This document shows, in pieces, positions 25,513 through 33,685 of a stretch of DNA of 64,000 bases. The position numbers were made by a program, and so were the translations under genes. The notes beneath the pieces are model-generated. The model was not told where the DNA came from. It ran no database searches and saw only the letters and a list, made by a program, of their open reading frames with translations. Origin of the DNA: Acuticoccus sp. I52.16.1 (GTDB lineage: Bacteria > Pseudomonadota > Alphaproteobacteria > Rhizobiales > Amorphaceae); assembly GCF_022865125.1 (NCBI RefSeq), contig NZ_CP094828.1, positions 3,465,219 through 3,529,218 on the forward strand, read 5' to 3'. The stretch's first letter is position 1, and each line of letters begins with the position of its first letter.

Positions 25513-27858
25513 TCAGGCGATGCGCAGGTCGCAGTCCATCTCCGGCATGGCCGCGGTGGGGATCCGCTCCGGGCGGCCGAAGATGTAGCCCTGCACCAGA
25601 TGGCAGCCGTGGCGGCGAAGGTGCTCGAGCTGCAACGGCATTTCCACCCCCTCGGCCAGGATCGGCACCTCCAGCGCGTTGCCCAGCGAGAGGACCGCCC
25701 GCAACACGCCGTCCGCGCGCAGGTCGTTGCCGATGTTGTCCACCAACGCCTTGTCGAGCTTGATCTTGTCGAACGGGAAGGTCCGCAGCAGGCCGATCGA
25801 CGAGTAGCCCACGCCGAAGTCGTCCATCGAGACCGAGACGCCGATCGCGCGGATCGCCTCCAGCGTCGCCTGCGAGGCGGCGTGGTCCTTGGCGAAGCAG
25901 GTCTCGGTCACCTCCAGCTCCAGGCGCTGCGGCGAGAGGCCGGATTCGTCGAGTGCGGCGACCAGCGCCGGGATCAGGCCGGGGTCGGTGAGTTGCAGCG
26001 GCGAGACGTTGACGGCGACGCTGAGCGGCCGGGTCCACCGCGCGGCCTCGCGGCAGGCGGTGCGCAGCACCCAGTTGCCGAGGTCGACGATGAGCCCCGT
26101 CTCCTCCGCCTGGGCGATGAAGTCGCCCGGCATGACGAAGCCGCGTTCGGGGTGGTTCCACCGCACCAGCGCCTCGTAGCCGACCGGTGAATCATCCTCG
26201 AGGCTGACCTGGAGCTGGTAGTGCAGCTCCAGCTGGTCGCCGGCGATGGCCTCCGCAAACTCCTTGACGAAGGTGCGGCGGCGCCATGCGATCTCGTCCA
26301 TGCTGCGGTCGTAGACGAGGATCGCCTGCTCGCAGGACCGGGCCTGCTGCTGTGCCAGCGCCGCGTTGTTGAGGAGGGTGCCGAGCTTCGTCCCGCTTTC
26401 GGACGTGAAGGCGACACCCACGCTGATGGCGCACGTCAGCGTGCTGCCGTCGCGACCGACGCCGGCGATGAAGGCGCCCGCCAGTTCCTCGGCTAGGGCG
26501 AGCGTCTCGTACCGGTCGCGGCTTTGGGTCAGGATGACGAACTCGTCGCCGCCGAGCCGGCCGATGAGGCACTCCGCGCCGCACTGCTCGCGCAGCCGCT
26601 CGGCGAGGTTGCCGAGGACGATGTCGCCCACGCGCTGGCCGTGCACCTCGTTGACGACGCGGAAATCGTCGAGGTCGAGGGTGAGGAGGGCGAACTCGGC
26701 CGCGGCGGGGCTGCGGCGCAGCCGGTCGGCCGCGGCGTTGCGGAACCCGTCGCGGTTGAGGAGGCCGGTGAGCGAATCGAAGCGCTCCAGATAGTCGATC
26801 GTGCGCTCCTGCTCGAGGCGCCGGCTGATGTCGCGGAAGGCGAACACGGTCAGCGGCGTCGCCGAGGCGCGCATCCGCTCGCTGCGGATGGCCAGCTCCA
26901 CCGGCACCGCGCTACCGTCCACGCGCAGGATCTCCGAGACGATCAGCTTGTCCTCCGGTAGCTCGGCCGCACCGGGGACGAGGTCGCCCATCGCCATGCC
27001 GAGGAGGGCCTCGCGCGAGCGTTGAGTCATCCCCTCGAACGCGGCGTTGACCTCGACGAGGCGGCCTTCGGAGGCGACGACCATGCCGTCGACCGCGCTC
27101 TCGGTGAAATGGCGCAGGCGCGAGGCGGACAGGAGCCGGGCCTCGCGGTCGAGGATGAAGGTGCCGAAGCCGACGCTGGTGATCAGGATGCCGACGACCA
27201 CCACCGCGATCGCCATGAAGCCGCGCGCGCTCTCGTCGACCGTGGCGCCGCCGTCGTAGGGAAGGGGGGCGATCCCCATCGCGCTCATGCCGATGAAGTG
27301 CAGGCTCGCGACCGTCAACGCCAGGAGGCCGGCGCTGAGCATGATGCCGCGCACGGACCCCACGTGGGCATGCGAGAAGGCGAAGACGCCGAGCCCGACC
27401 GCTGCCACCACCGAGGCGACGACCGACGGGATGTTCCACGTCACGACCGCGTTCACTGTCAGGGCGGCCATGCCGACATAGTGCATCACCGCCACCGCGG
27501 CGGCGAAGGCGAGACCGCCCATGATGCGCGGGAAGGGGATCGTCTCGCAGGCGAGGCCGAAGGCGATGCTACAGCCGATGGTCGCCAGCAGCAGCGAGGC
27601 GATGGTCAGCTCGGGGTCGTAGGTGACGGGGACGCCGGGCATGTAGGCGAGCATCGCGACAAAGTGCGTGCACCACACGGTCGACCCGGCGACGATCGCG
27701 CCCACGACGATCCACCCGATGCGGGCGGTCGACGAGCTGGAGAAGGTGCGTTGGAGCAGGCGCACCGTGATCAGCGATCCGGCTGCACAGATCACGATCG
27801 CGACCACGAGCAAGGTCAGATCGTGCTCCAACAGGATGCAAGATGCCAAGCGGTACAT
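25513..27858 (-). CDS. MHYT-PAS-GGDEF-EAL membrane c-di-GMP protein
   Basis: 781 residues. The N-terminal ~230 residues hold seven membrane helices with repeated MHYT sensor motifs (THFVAM, MHYVGM, LHFIGM), thought to bind a metal and sense a diatomic gas or redox state. A PAS-like segment (about 240-355) follows, then a GGDEF domain with the active motif intact at residues 436-440 and an EAL domain with EAL intact at 562-564 plus the DDFG loop (MDDFGVGYSS) and AEGVE. Both cyclase and phosphodiesterase activities are therefore possible, set by the sensor. No co-transcribed partner. Confidence 0.92.
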   Translation of the reverse strand: MYRLASCILLEHDLTLLVVAIVICAAGSLITVRLLQRTFSSSSTARIGWIVVGAIVAGSTVWCTHFVAMLAYMPGVPVTYDPELTIASLLLATIGCSIAFGLACETIPFPRIMGGLAFAAAVAVMHYVGMAALTVNAVVTWNIPSVVASVVAAVGLGVFAFSHAHVGSVRGIMLSAGLLALTVASLHFIGMSAMGIAPLPYDGGATVDESARGFMAIAVVVVGILITSVGFGTFILDREARLLSASRLRHFTESAVDGMVVASEGRLVEVNAAFEGMTQRSREALLGMAMGDLVPGAAELPEDKLIVSEILRVDGSAVPVELAIRSERMRASATPLTVFAFRDISRRLEQERTIDYLERFDSLTGLLNRDGFRNAAADRLRRSPAAAEFALLTLDLDDFRVVNEVHGQRVGDIVLGNLAERLREQCGAECLIGRLGGDEFVILTQSRDRYETLALAEELAGAFIAGVGRDGSTLTCAISVGVAFTSESGTKLGTLLNNAALAQQQARSCEQAILVYDRSMDEIAWRRRTFVKEFAEAIAGDQLELHYQLQVSLEDDSPVGYEALVRWNHPERGFVMPGDFIAQAEETGLIVDLGNWVLRTACREAARWTRPLSVAVNVSPLQLTDPGLIPALVAALDESGLSPQRLELEVTETCFAKDHAASQATLEAIRAIGVSVSMDDFGVGYSSIGLLRTFPFDKIKLDKALVDNIGNDLRADGVLRAVLSLGNALEVPILAEGVEMPLQLEHLRRHGCHLVQGYIFGRPERIPTAAMPEMDCDLRIA

Positions 27859-27878
27859 GAGGACTCCCAGACCGAGAC

Positions 27879-27914
27879 CTCAAGATAGCCATGAGCGCTT
27901 GGCTCATGCTTGAG
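27879..27914. promoter_or_regulatory. Nested inverted repeat in the 5' region of the MHYT gene
   Basis: Outer arms CTCAAG (27879-27884) and CTTGAG (27909-27914) enclose inner arms CATGAGC (27890-27896) and GCTCATG (27902-27908), with a 5-nt bulge on one side. It lies 20-56 nt upstream of the MHYT-GGDEF-EAL start, so it is either a 5'UTR hairpin or a dyad operator. Confidence 0.5.
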
Positions 27915-28052
27915 ATCTTGGGCCATGAAACTGCTCGCCGCCTCGCCCTCGATCGAGCGTCACACGGATATATCATACAGAACGAGGGAAAATGGCGAAA
28001 ATGGGGCGAGCGCGGGGATATAGCAGGTGTTCGTAAACTCTGAAAGGGGTGT

Positions 28053-28676
28053 GTGCTCTTGCAGTTAGACCGAAATGCGGCGCACTGTCTCATGCTCGAC
28101 GTCGACGGAGTCGTCGTCACCGGCCGGCCGGCCGACGGAGCCGGCTGGGCGACCAGTATCGAGCGCGACCTCGGTATCACATCCCAGGCTTTGCAGGCGA
28201 AATTCTTCGCGCCCCACTGGAGAGACATCGTCACCGGCCGCCGCGATCTCGCCGCGGTGCTGGCGCAGGTGCTCCCCGCGCTGGCCCCCGGCGTGGACGC
28301 GGCGCGGTTCATCGCCTACTGGTTCGCGCACGACGCCCGGCTGGAACCGGCGGTGCTCGCCGAGTGCGCGGCATTGCGCCGCGCCGGCGTGCGCGTCCTC
28401 CTGGCGACCAACCAGGAGCATCTGCGCGCCCGCTACCTCATGGAGACGCTGGGTCTCGCCGACCATGTCGACGGGATGATCTACTCCGCGGACGTCGGCG
28501 TCGCCAAGCCGCATCCCGCCTTCTTCGCCGCGGCCGCCGCCCGCAGCCGCGTCTCCCCGAGCGAGATCGCGCTGGTGGACGACACCATGGCCAATATCAC
28601 CGCCGCCCGTGCCGCGGGCTGGGCGGCACACCACTGGACGCCGGGTGCGAGCCTTCCGGCGCTGCTGGGCCGATGA
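28053..28676 (+). CDS. HAD superfamily hydrolase
   Basis: 207 residues from GTG 28053; TTG 28059 is better spaced from GAAAGGGG (28042-28049) and equally possible. HAD motifs are intact: nucleophile D16 and acid D18 (LDVDGVV), motif II Thr (LLATNQEH), motif III Lys (VGVAKPHP), motif IV Asp pair (VDDTMANI). The all-helical cap fits subfamily I phosphatases (epoxide hydrolase N-terminal-like/YihX group). The substrate is probably a small phosphorylated metabolite. It lies before the qor gene but qor has its own control site. Confidence 0.85.
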   Translation: MLLQLDRNAAHCLMLDVDGVVVTGRPADGAGWATSIERDLGITSQALQAKFFAPHWRDIVTGRRDLAAVLAQVLPALAPGVDAARFIAYWFAHDARLEPAVLAECAALRRAGVRVLLATNQEHLRARYLMETLGLADHVDGMIYSADVGVAKPHPAFFAAAAARSRVSPSEIALVDDTMANITAARAAGWAAHHWTPGASLPALLGR

Positions 28677-28712
28677 CTGCCGCGTCGCCTTGCAGGCCGG
28701 GTCGGGCGGATA

Positions 28713-28722
28713 TATTCGAATA
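28713..28722 (+). promoter_or_regulatory. TATTCGAATA palindrome before the quinone oxidoreductase gene
   Basis: Perfect 10-bp palindrome 30 nt before the start of the quinone oxidoreductase gene, within TATATTCGAATAAAA. Near copies occur between dctP2 and gntR (32849-32864, 32896-32905) and before the acyl-CoA dehydrogenase operon (40003-40012, 40050-40059). It is the likely operator of the GntR/UTRA regulator at 32960. Confidence 0.6.
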
Positions 28723-28752
28723 AAAAAGCGGCGCTGCGAAGAAGGAGCTGTC

Positions 28753-29727
28753 ATGCCCAAGGCCATCATCCTCCGCAACTACGGCGGTCCCGAGGAGCTG
28801 AAGCTGGAGGACATCTCCACCCCCGAGCCGGGAGCGGGCGAGCTGCGCCTCCGGGTCACGGCCGCCGGCATCAACTTCCACGATGTGTATGTCCGCTCCG
28901 GGCTCTACCGCACCCTGGCCCTGCCGGGGATCCCGGGGATCGAGGTGGTCGGCGTCGTCGAGGCGCACGGCGAGGGCGTCACCGCGCCCGCGCTCGGCAC
29001 CCGCGTCGCCTGCGTCACCGGCAAATACGGCGGCTACTCGCAGGCGGCGATCGTGCCGGCGGCGCTCGCCCTGCCGCTGCCGGACGACGTGAGCGACGAG
29101 ACCGCCGCCGCCGCCACCTTGAAGGGCCTCACCGCCTGCATGCTGTTGAGCGCTTGCTACCCCGTCGCGGCCGGCACGACCGCCCTGGTCCACGCCGCGG
29201 CCGGCGGCGTCGGTCAGATCCTCACCCGCTGGGCCAAGGCGAAGGGCGCCACGGTGATCGCCACCGTCGGCTCCGAGGCGAAGGCGCAGATCGCCCGCGA
29301 CTGCGGCGCCGACCACGTGATCCTCTACCGCGAGGAGGACTTCGTCGCCCGCGTGAAGTCCCTCACCGATGGCCGCGGCGTCGATGTCGCCTACGACGCA
29401 GTCGGCAAGGATACCTTCGCGGGCTCGCTCGCCTGCCTCGGAATGCTCGGCCATCTGGTGAACTACGGCCAGGCGTCAGGGCCGGTGCCGCCGCTCGACG
29501 TGTCGTCGCTGGCCGCGAAGTCGAACACGCTGGCGCGGCCGATCATCTTCCACTACGTCGCCGACCCGGCGCGGCGTACGGCCATGGCGCGCGAGCTGTT
29601 CGCGGCGATGAGCGCCGGCGTCGTCGTCCCGCGCATCGATCTGACGCTGCCGCTGGGCGAGGCGGCGGCCGCGCACCGCGCGCTGGAGGGCCGGGGCCTC
29701 GCCGGCTCGGTCATCCTGAAGCCCTGA
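28753..29727 (+). CDS. Quinone oxidoreductase (zeta-crystallin type MDR, zinc-free)
   Basis: 324 residues from ATG 28753, with GAAGGAG at 28741-28747. Medium-chain dehydrogenase/reductase fold: GroES-like N-terminal domain (GINFHDVYVRSGLY) and a Rossmann domain with HAAAGGVGQILTRWAKAKG for NADPH. The zinc-binding Cys/His set of alcohol dehydrogenases is absent, so it is a QOR-type reductase of quinones or enones. The upstream palindrome places it in the GntR-linked regulon, where it may reduce an enone intermediate. The stop codon lies inside an 8-bp tandem repeat. Confidence 0.85.
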   Translation: MPKAIILRNYGGPEELKLEDISTPEPGAGELRLRVTAAGINFHDVYVRSGLYRTLALPGIPGIEVVGVVEAHGEGVTAPALGTRVACVTGKYGGYSQAAIVPAALALPLPDDVSDETAAAATLKGLTACMLLSACYPVAAGTTALVHAAAGGVGQILTRWAKAKGATVIATVGSEAKAQIARDCGADHVILYREEDFVARVKSLTDGRGVDVAYDAVGKDTFAGSLACLGMLGHLVNYGQASGPVPPLDVSSLAAKSNTLARPIIFHYVADPARRTAMARELFAAMSAGVVVPRIDLTLPLGEAAAAHRALEGRGLAGSVILKP

Positions 29728-29758
29728 AGCCCTGAAGCCCTGAAAACCTGAAGACCTG
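29715..29758. repeat. 8-bp tandem repeat at the 3' end of the quinone oxidoreductase gene
   Basis: Five units of CCTGAAGC or a close variant (29715, 29723, 29731, 29739, 29747) plus a partial sixth. Because 8 is not a multiple of 3, the TGA in successive units falls in all three frames. The array covers the last codons and stop of the oxidoreductase gene and fills the gap to the convergent dctQ2. Confidence 0.85.
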
Positions 29759-29764
29759 CGGCGC

Positions 29765-30265
29765 TCAGGCCCGGCGGAGCGCCGTAAGGTCGCTCCACAG
29801 GAGCCGCAGCATCTCCACCAACATCAGCAGGAAGGCGATCGGCATCATCACCGCCACGGGCCACAGCGGCCAGGTGTCGGTGCCGATCTGCATCGTCCGC
29901 CCGCTGGCGGTGGCCTTGGCGACGAACGTGCCGCTGAAATAGAGGATCGCGGCGTAGACGGCGATCTCCACCGCCAGCACCGCCGCGCCGACGGCCATCG
30001 CCCCACGCCGGGGCAGCAGGTCGGCCAGCAGCTCGAACCGGGGAAAGAGGCCCTCCTTGTGGGCGATCGGCAGCGCCCAGAAGACGATCAGCGGGAAGAG
30101 CACCCGCTCGATCAGGTTGTATCCGCCGGGGATCAGGTCGGTGTGCAGGACATAGCGGCCGAAGATGCCGCCCACGGTGATGAAGACCATCGCCAGGATG
30201 CACAATCCCGCCGCGACCCCGGCGAGGTTGCGCTCCACCGCCCACAGCATGTTCCAGACGCGCAT
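29765..30265 (-). CDS. TRAP transporter small permease DctQ (second system)
   Basis: 166 residues, four membrane helices, DctQ family; begins MRVWNMLWAVERNLAGVAAG. It is the last gene of the dctP2-dctM2-dctQ2 order, reversed relative to the first TRAP system, and starts 10 nt after dctM2 ends. It pairs with DctM2 in the membrane. Confidence 0.87.
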   Translation of the reverse strand: MRVWNMLWAVERNLAGVAAGLCILAMVFITVGGIFGRYVLHTDLIPGGYNLIERVLFPLIVFWALPIAHKEGLFPRFELLADLLPRRGAMAVGAAVLAVEIAVYAAILYFSGTFVAKATASGRTMQIGTDTWPLWPVAVMMPIAFLLMLVEMLRLLWSDLTALRRA

Positions 30266-30275
30266 CGCGGCCCCC

Positions 30276-31583
30276 TTATCGGATGTTGGCCGGCAGCCAC
30301 GTCACCAGCGGCGGCCAGAAGAGCATCGCCGAGGTGACGCACACCGCCGCGACGAAGGCGAACAGCGACGTTGGCCGGAAGACCTGGGTCACCGGTAGCT
30401 TGGCGACGCTCGCCGCCGCGTAGGTGGAGAGGCCGACCGGCGGGGTGAGCAGGCCGAGGCTGATCATGAACGACGCCAGGATGCCGAACCACAGCATGTC
30501 GATCTGCGCCGCTTCCAGCATCGGCTGCACGATCGGGATGAGCAGGATGATGACCGCGATCGATTCAAGGATCATCCCGGCGAGGAAGATCACCAGCATC
30601 AGCACGCCGACCAGCAGCAGCGGCTGGTCGATCAGCGGCTCGGCGAGCGACAGCACCTGCCGCGGGATCTGCGAAAACGACAGGAAGCGCGAGAACACCT
30701 GCGCGGCGATGACGAGAAGCACCAGCATCGCGGTGATCTTGGCGGAGGTGGTCAGCGCCTCCAGGATGTCGCGCAGGCCCACCCGGCGCATCACGATCAT
30801 GCCCACGAGCGCGGCGAAGGCTCCCATCGCCCCCGCCTCGCCGACCGTGACGATGCCGCCGTAGATCGAGCCGAAGACCACCGTCATCAGGAAAAGGACG
30901 AATATGAAGGAGGCGACGGTTCCGGCGGTGATCGGCTCCTTCTCGATCGGCTGATCGTCGACGAGCCGGGCCTCCGGCTTGACGTCCGGGAAGGCCCACA
31001 GGCAGCCGATGAAGACCAGCATGCACAGCATCGCCGGGCCGATGGAGGCGATGAAGAGCGCGCCGATCGGCACCAGCGTCATCGAGCCGTAGACGATGAC
31101 GATGATGCTGGGCGGGATGATGGCCGACAGCGACCCGCCGATCGCCGCCAGCCCCACCGAGAAGACGCGGGTGTAGCCGGAGCGCTCCAACTCCGGTCCG
31201 GCGAGCGCGGCGAGGGAGGCCGCGCTGGCGCTGCCGGAGCCGGAGACGGCGCCCAGCATGCCGCCGGTGAGGATCGTCGCGACCCCCAGCGGCAGGCGCC
31301 GCCGTCCCGCCAGCCGGCGCCCGACCTTGAAGAGGTCGACGATGACGTCCCCCTTCAGCAGGATCTGCGCCATCAGGAGGTAGAGTGGGACGATCGACAG
31401 CGAGAAGGTCGACGCGGTGTAGAAGATGTCCTGCCCGACGAGGCCGTGCAGCACCCGCGGCCCCGCCCAGAGGTAGACGCCGACGAGCCCGGCGCCGAAC
31501 AGGCACGTCGCGACCGCTTGGCCGAGGAACAGCGCCAGGACGAACCAGGCCCCGACGAACCAGAGCGTTGCTTCATGTGACAT
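30276..31583 (-). CDS. TRAP transporter large permease DctM (second system)
   Basis: 435 residues, about 12 membrane helices with AIGGSLSAIIPPSIIVIVYGS and the second-half ESIAVIILLIPIVQPM. DctM channel subunit of a second TRAP importer, 61 nt downstream of dctP2 with a very stable hairpin in the gap. It is distant in sequence from the DctM at 19631. Confidence 0.92.
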   Translation of the reverse strand: MSHEATLWFVGAWFVLALFLGQAVATCLFGAGLVGVYLWAGPRVLHGLVGQDIFYTASTFSLSIVPLYLLMAQILLKGDVIVDLFKVGRRLAGRRRLPLGVATILTGGMLGAVSGSGSASAASLAALAGPELERSGYTRVFSVGLAAIGGSLSAIIPPSIIVIVYGSMTLVPIGALFIASIGPAMLCMLVFIGCLWAFPDVKPEARLVDDQPIEKEPITAGTVASFIFVLFLMTVVFGSIYGGIVTVGEAGAMGAFAALVGMIVMRRVGLRDILEALTTSAKITAMLVLLVIAAQVFSRFLSFSQIPRQVLSLAEPLIDQPLLLVGVLMLVIFLAGMILESIAVIILLIPIVQPMLEAAQIDMLWFGILASFMISLGLLTPPVGLSTYAAASVAKLPVTQVFRPTSLFAFVAAVCVTSAMLFWPPLVTWLPANIR

Positions 31584-31619
31584 GGGGGCCGGGTACTCCG
31601 TGGACGCGGTCAGTCGGCT

Positions 31620-31637
31620 GGGGCGCCGAAGCGCCCC
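31620..31637 (-). other. UUCG-capped hairpin between dctP2 and dctM2
   Basis: On the minus-strand transcript the sequence reads GGGGCGC-UUCG-GCGCCCC: a perfect 7-bp GC stem closed by a C(UUCG)G tetraloop, the most stable loop class known. It begins 7 nt after the dctP2 stop. No U-tract follows, so it is likely an RNA-stability element raising binding-protein output over permease. Confidence 0.7.
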
Positions 31638-31644
31638 TCGGCGG

Positions 31645-32751
31645 TCACATTCCCAGATATTCGCCGATGCCGTCCGGCAGCACGCCGCCCTCGGCGACGA
31701 TCAGCTCGGCATAGAGCTTGGCCGCCGCCTTCGCCGGATGGCCCTCGCCCTCCAGCTTCTCGATCCATTCCACCCAGGTGTCCTGCGCGGCCTTGGCGAT
31801 GTGCTCCTGCATCGCGGGGTCGAGGTCGGTGACGGAGACGAAGGTGGCGCCGGCTTCCAGCGCCGCGTCGCGCACCGCGTCCATGCCCTCTTCCCACTGC
31901 GCGGCGGCGTCGAGCGACACTTGGCGCGCCGTCTCGTCGATCATGGCCTGCTGCTCGGGGCTGAACCGCTCCCAGGTCTGCGGGGTCATCGCCAGGTAGC
32001 TCTCCCACTGGCCGATCGACACGCCCTCGATGGTGTACTTCAAGAGCTGCTCCATCGAGTAGCTCTTCCAGTCGACCACGGCGAGGACGATGCCGTCGAT
32101 CGTGCCGCGCGACAGGGCCTCGTAGGCCTGCGAGGCGGGCATGGTGACGGGGGTCGAGCCCAGCTTGTCGAGGACGATGGTCTGTAGCGCGGAGCCGGCG
32201 CGCATGGGGACGCCCTCGAAGTCCGCCGGTGCCTTCAGCTCCTTGCCGGTGGTGGAGATGGAGTAGGCCGCGGTGGCGCCGATGCCCCAGGCCTTCAGGC
32301 CTTTGTCGCCGACTTCATAGTCGTAGAAGGTCTTGCCCGGCGCGATTTCGGTGTCGCTGTCGAGGAGGTTCTGGAAGGCGCGCGTGACCATCACCGCGTC
32401 GGTCTCGTAGGTCGGCAGCTGGGTGATCTCGCTGAGTGGGAAGGCGCCCTCGTGATAGGGCGCGACGAGCGGGTCGACGATGTCGACGACGCCGTTCTGC
32501 AGCGCGTCCAGCTCGCGCCCGAGGCCGGTCAGTTCGCCGGCATAGAAGGCGGTGAAGCTGATATCGCCGTTGGACTTGGCCTCGAGCGCCTCGATGAACG
32601 GCTTCTTGTGGGCCGCGACCCACAGGTGAGCCGGCGGCAGCGAGGAGGCGATGGTCAGGTCCTGCGCCGTGGCGCTGGAGGCCGACGCGGCGGCGAAGAG
32701 GGCGAGTGCGGCCGAGCACGCGCCGAGACGGCGCGCGATGTTCATTGTCAT
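31645..32751 (-). CDS. TRAP transporter substrate-binding protein DctP (second system)
   Basis: 368 residues from ATG 32751; GGGAGG lies 9-14 nt upstream on the minus strand. Signal peptide about 1-30 (SSATAQ-DL). DctP-family solute-binding protein: ligand-binding Arg region FEGVPMRAGSALQTIVLDKLG and YEALSRGTIDGIVLAVVDW. It probably binds a carboxylate. Context links it to the acyl-CoA dehydrogenase/CaiB/PrpD/GMC operon through a shared operator motif, so the ligand may be an alcohol-acid or a branched or unsaturated acid. Confidence 0.92.
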   Translation of the reverse strand: MTMNIARRLGACSAALALFAAASASSATAQDLTIASSLPPAHLWVAAHKKPFIEALEAKSNGDISFTAFYAGELTGLGRELDALQNGVVDIVDPLVAPYHEGAFPLSEITQLPTYETDAVMVTRAFQNLLDSDTEIAPGKTFYDYEVGDKGLKAWGIGATAAYSISTTGKELKAPADFEGVPMRAGSALQTIVLDKLGSTPVTMPASQAYEALSRGTIDGIVLAVVDWKSYSMEQLLKYTIEGVSIGQWESYLAMTPQTWERFSPEQQAMIDETARQVSLDAAAQWEEGMDAVRDAALEAGATFVSVTDLDPAMQEHIAKAAQDTWVEWIEKLEGEGHPAKAAAKLYAELIVAEGGVLPDGIGEYLGM

Positions 32752-32848
32752 GGTGGCTTTCCTCCCAGTTTGCCTCGTCTTATGGAGGCTATGGGTCCGC
32801 CGGATCGTTCTGGGCGAACCGGTCCAGTTATGCGTCGATGTTATTCTC

Positions 32849-32864
32849 CGAATATATTCGAACG
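32849..32864. promoter_or_regulatory. GntR operator candidate in the dctP2-gntR divergent region (left)
   Basis: CGAATATATTCG (32849-32860) is a perfect 12-bp palindrome and continues as TATTCGAACG, so two overlapping copies of the TATTCGAA motif are present. It lies 98 nt upstream of dctP2. Confidence 0.55.
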
Positions 32865-32895
32865 TGAAAACCCGAGCAAGTGAAGTTGGCTTATT

Positions 32896-32905
32896 TATTC
32901 GAATG
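32896..32905. promoter_or_regulatory. GntR operator candidate in the dctP2-gntR divergent region (right)
   Basis: TATTCGAATG, one base from the perfect TATTCGAATA, 54 nt upstream of gntR. With the site 41 bp to its left it could allow joint control of both divergent promoters. Confidence 0.55.
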
Positions 32906-32959
32906 ACATATCTTCTGATCGACGACGACCGGGCGCCCGCCCGAGCAGAGGAGTGACGA

Positions 32960-33685
32960 ATGCCGGACGGGCGACCCGCGGCCATTCATCACGCGGTCCT
33001 GGCTGACGAATTGCAGCGCGAGATCGTCGGCGGATCCTTCCAGGTCGGCGACCTCTACCCCACCGAGGCGGCGTTACAGGAGCGCTTCGGCGCCGGCCGC
33101 TACACGGTCCGCAAGGCGCTGAAGATCCTCTCCGAGCGCGGCCTCATCGAGCGGCGGCGCAAGCGTGGCTCGGTCGTCACCTCCACCAAGCCGCTGTCGC
33201 AATACGTGCACAGCCTGCGTGACATTCGCGGGCTCACCGAGTTCGGCCGCACCACCGAGCTCAAGGTCGCCCAGCAAGGCTTCGTCGCGCTCGAGGACGA
33301 CGGCGGGGCGGCCCGCTCGGCGGGGCGCTATTACCGCATCGCCGGCCTGCGCCGCCGCAGCGCCGACGGCATGCCGCTGTGCTGGTCCGACATTCTCGTC
33401 GCCGAAGCCTATGCCGACGTGCGCGAGGAGGCGCTGCGCGGGGAATCGCCGATCTACGAGCGGATCCTGGCGCGCTTCGGCCTCAAGCTCGACTACGTGG
33501 AGCAGAGCGTGTCGGCCATCCCGCTGAAGGCGGGGATGGCGTCGCTGCTGGAGGCGGACGGCGAGACCGCCGCGCTCCTCGTCTCACGCCGTTACGTCGA
33601 GACCGGCGGCACGGTGTTCGAGCGATCGCACAACATCTACCCCGGCAGCCGCTACGTCATGACCAACATGTTCCGCGAACGCTAG
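32960..33685 (+). CDS. GntR family transcriptional regulator (HutC/UTRA type)
   Basis: 241 residues. N-terminal GntR winged helix (about 10-75: LADELQREIVGGSFQVGDLYPTE start, then ALQERFGAGRYTVRKALKIL as recognition region) and C-terminal UTRA ligand-binding domain (about 95-240). It is divergent from the TRAP operon and its last base touches the stop of the convergent GMC gene (33685/33686). Copies of TATTCGAATA flank it and occur before the neighbouring catabolic units, so it is the probable regulator of the whole island, sensing the substrate or a CoA-ester intermediate. Confidence 0.9.
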   Translation: MPDGRPAAIHHAVLADELQREIVGGSFQVGDLYPTEAALQERFGAGRYTVRKALKILSERGLIERRRKRGSVVTSTKPLSQYVHSLRDIRGLTEFGRTTELKVAQQGFVALEDDGGAARSAGRYYRIAGLRRRSADGMPLCWSDILVAEAYADVREEALRGESPIYERILARFGLKLDYVEQSVSAIPLKAGMASLLEADGETAALLVSRRYVETGGTVFERSHNIYPGSRYVMTNMFRER

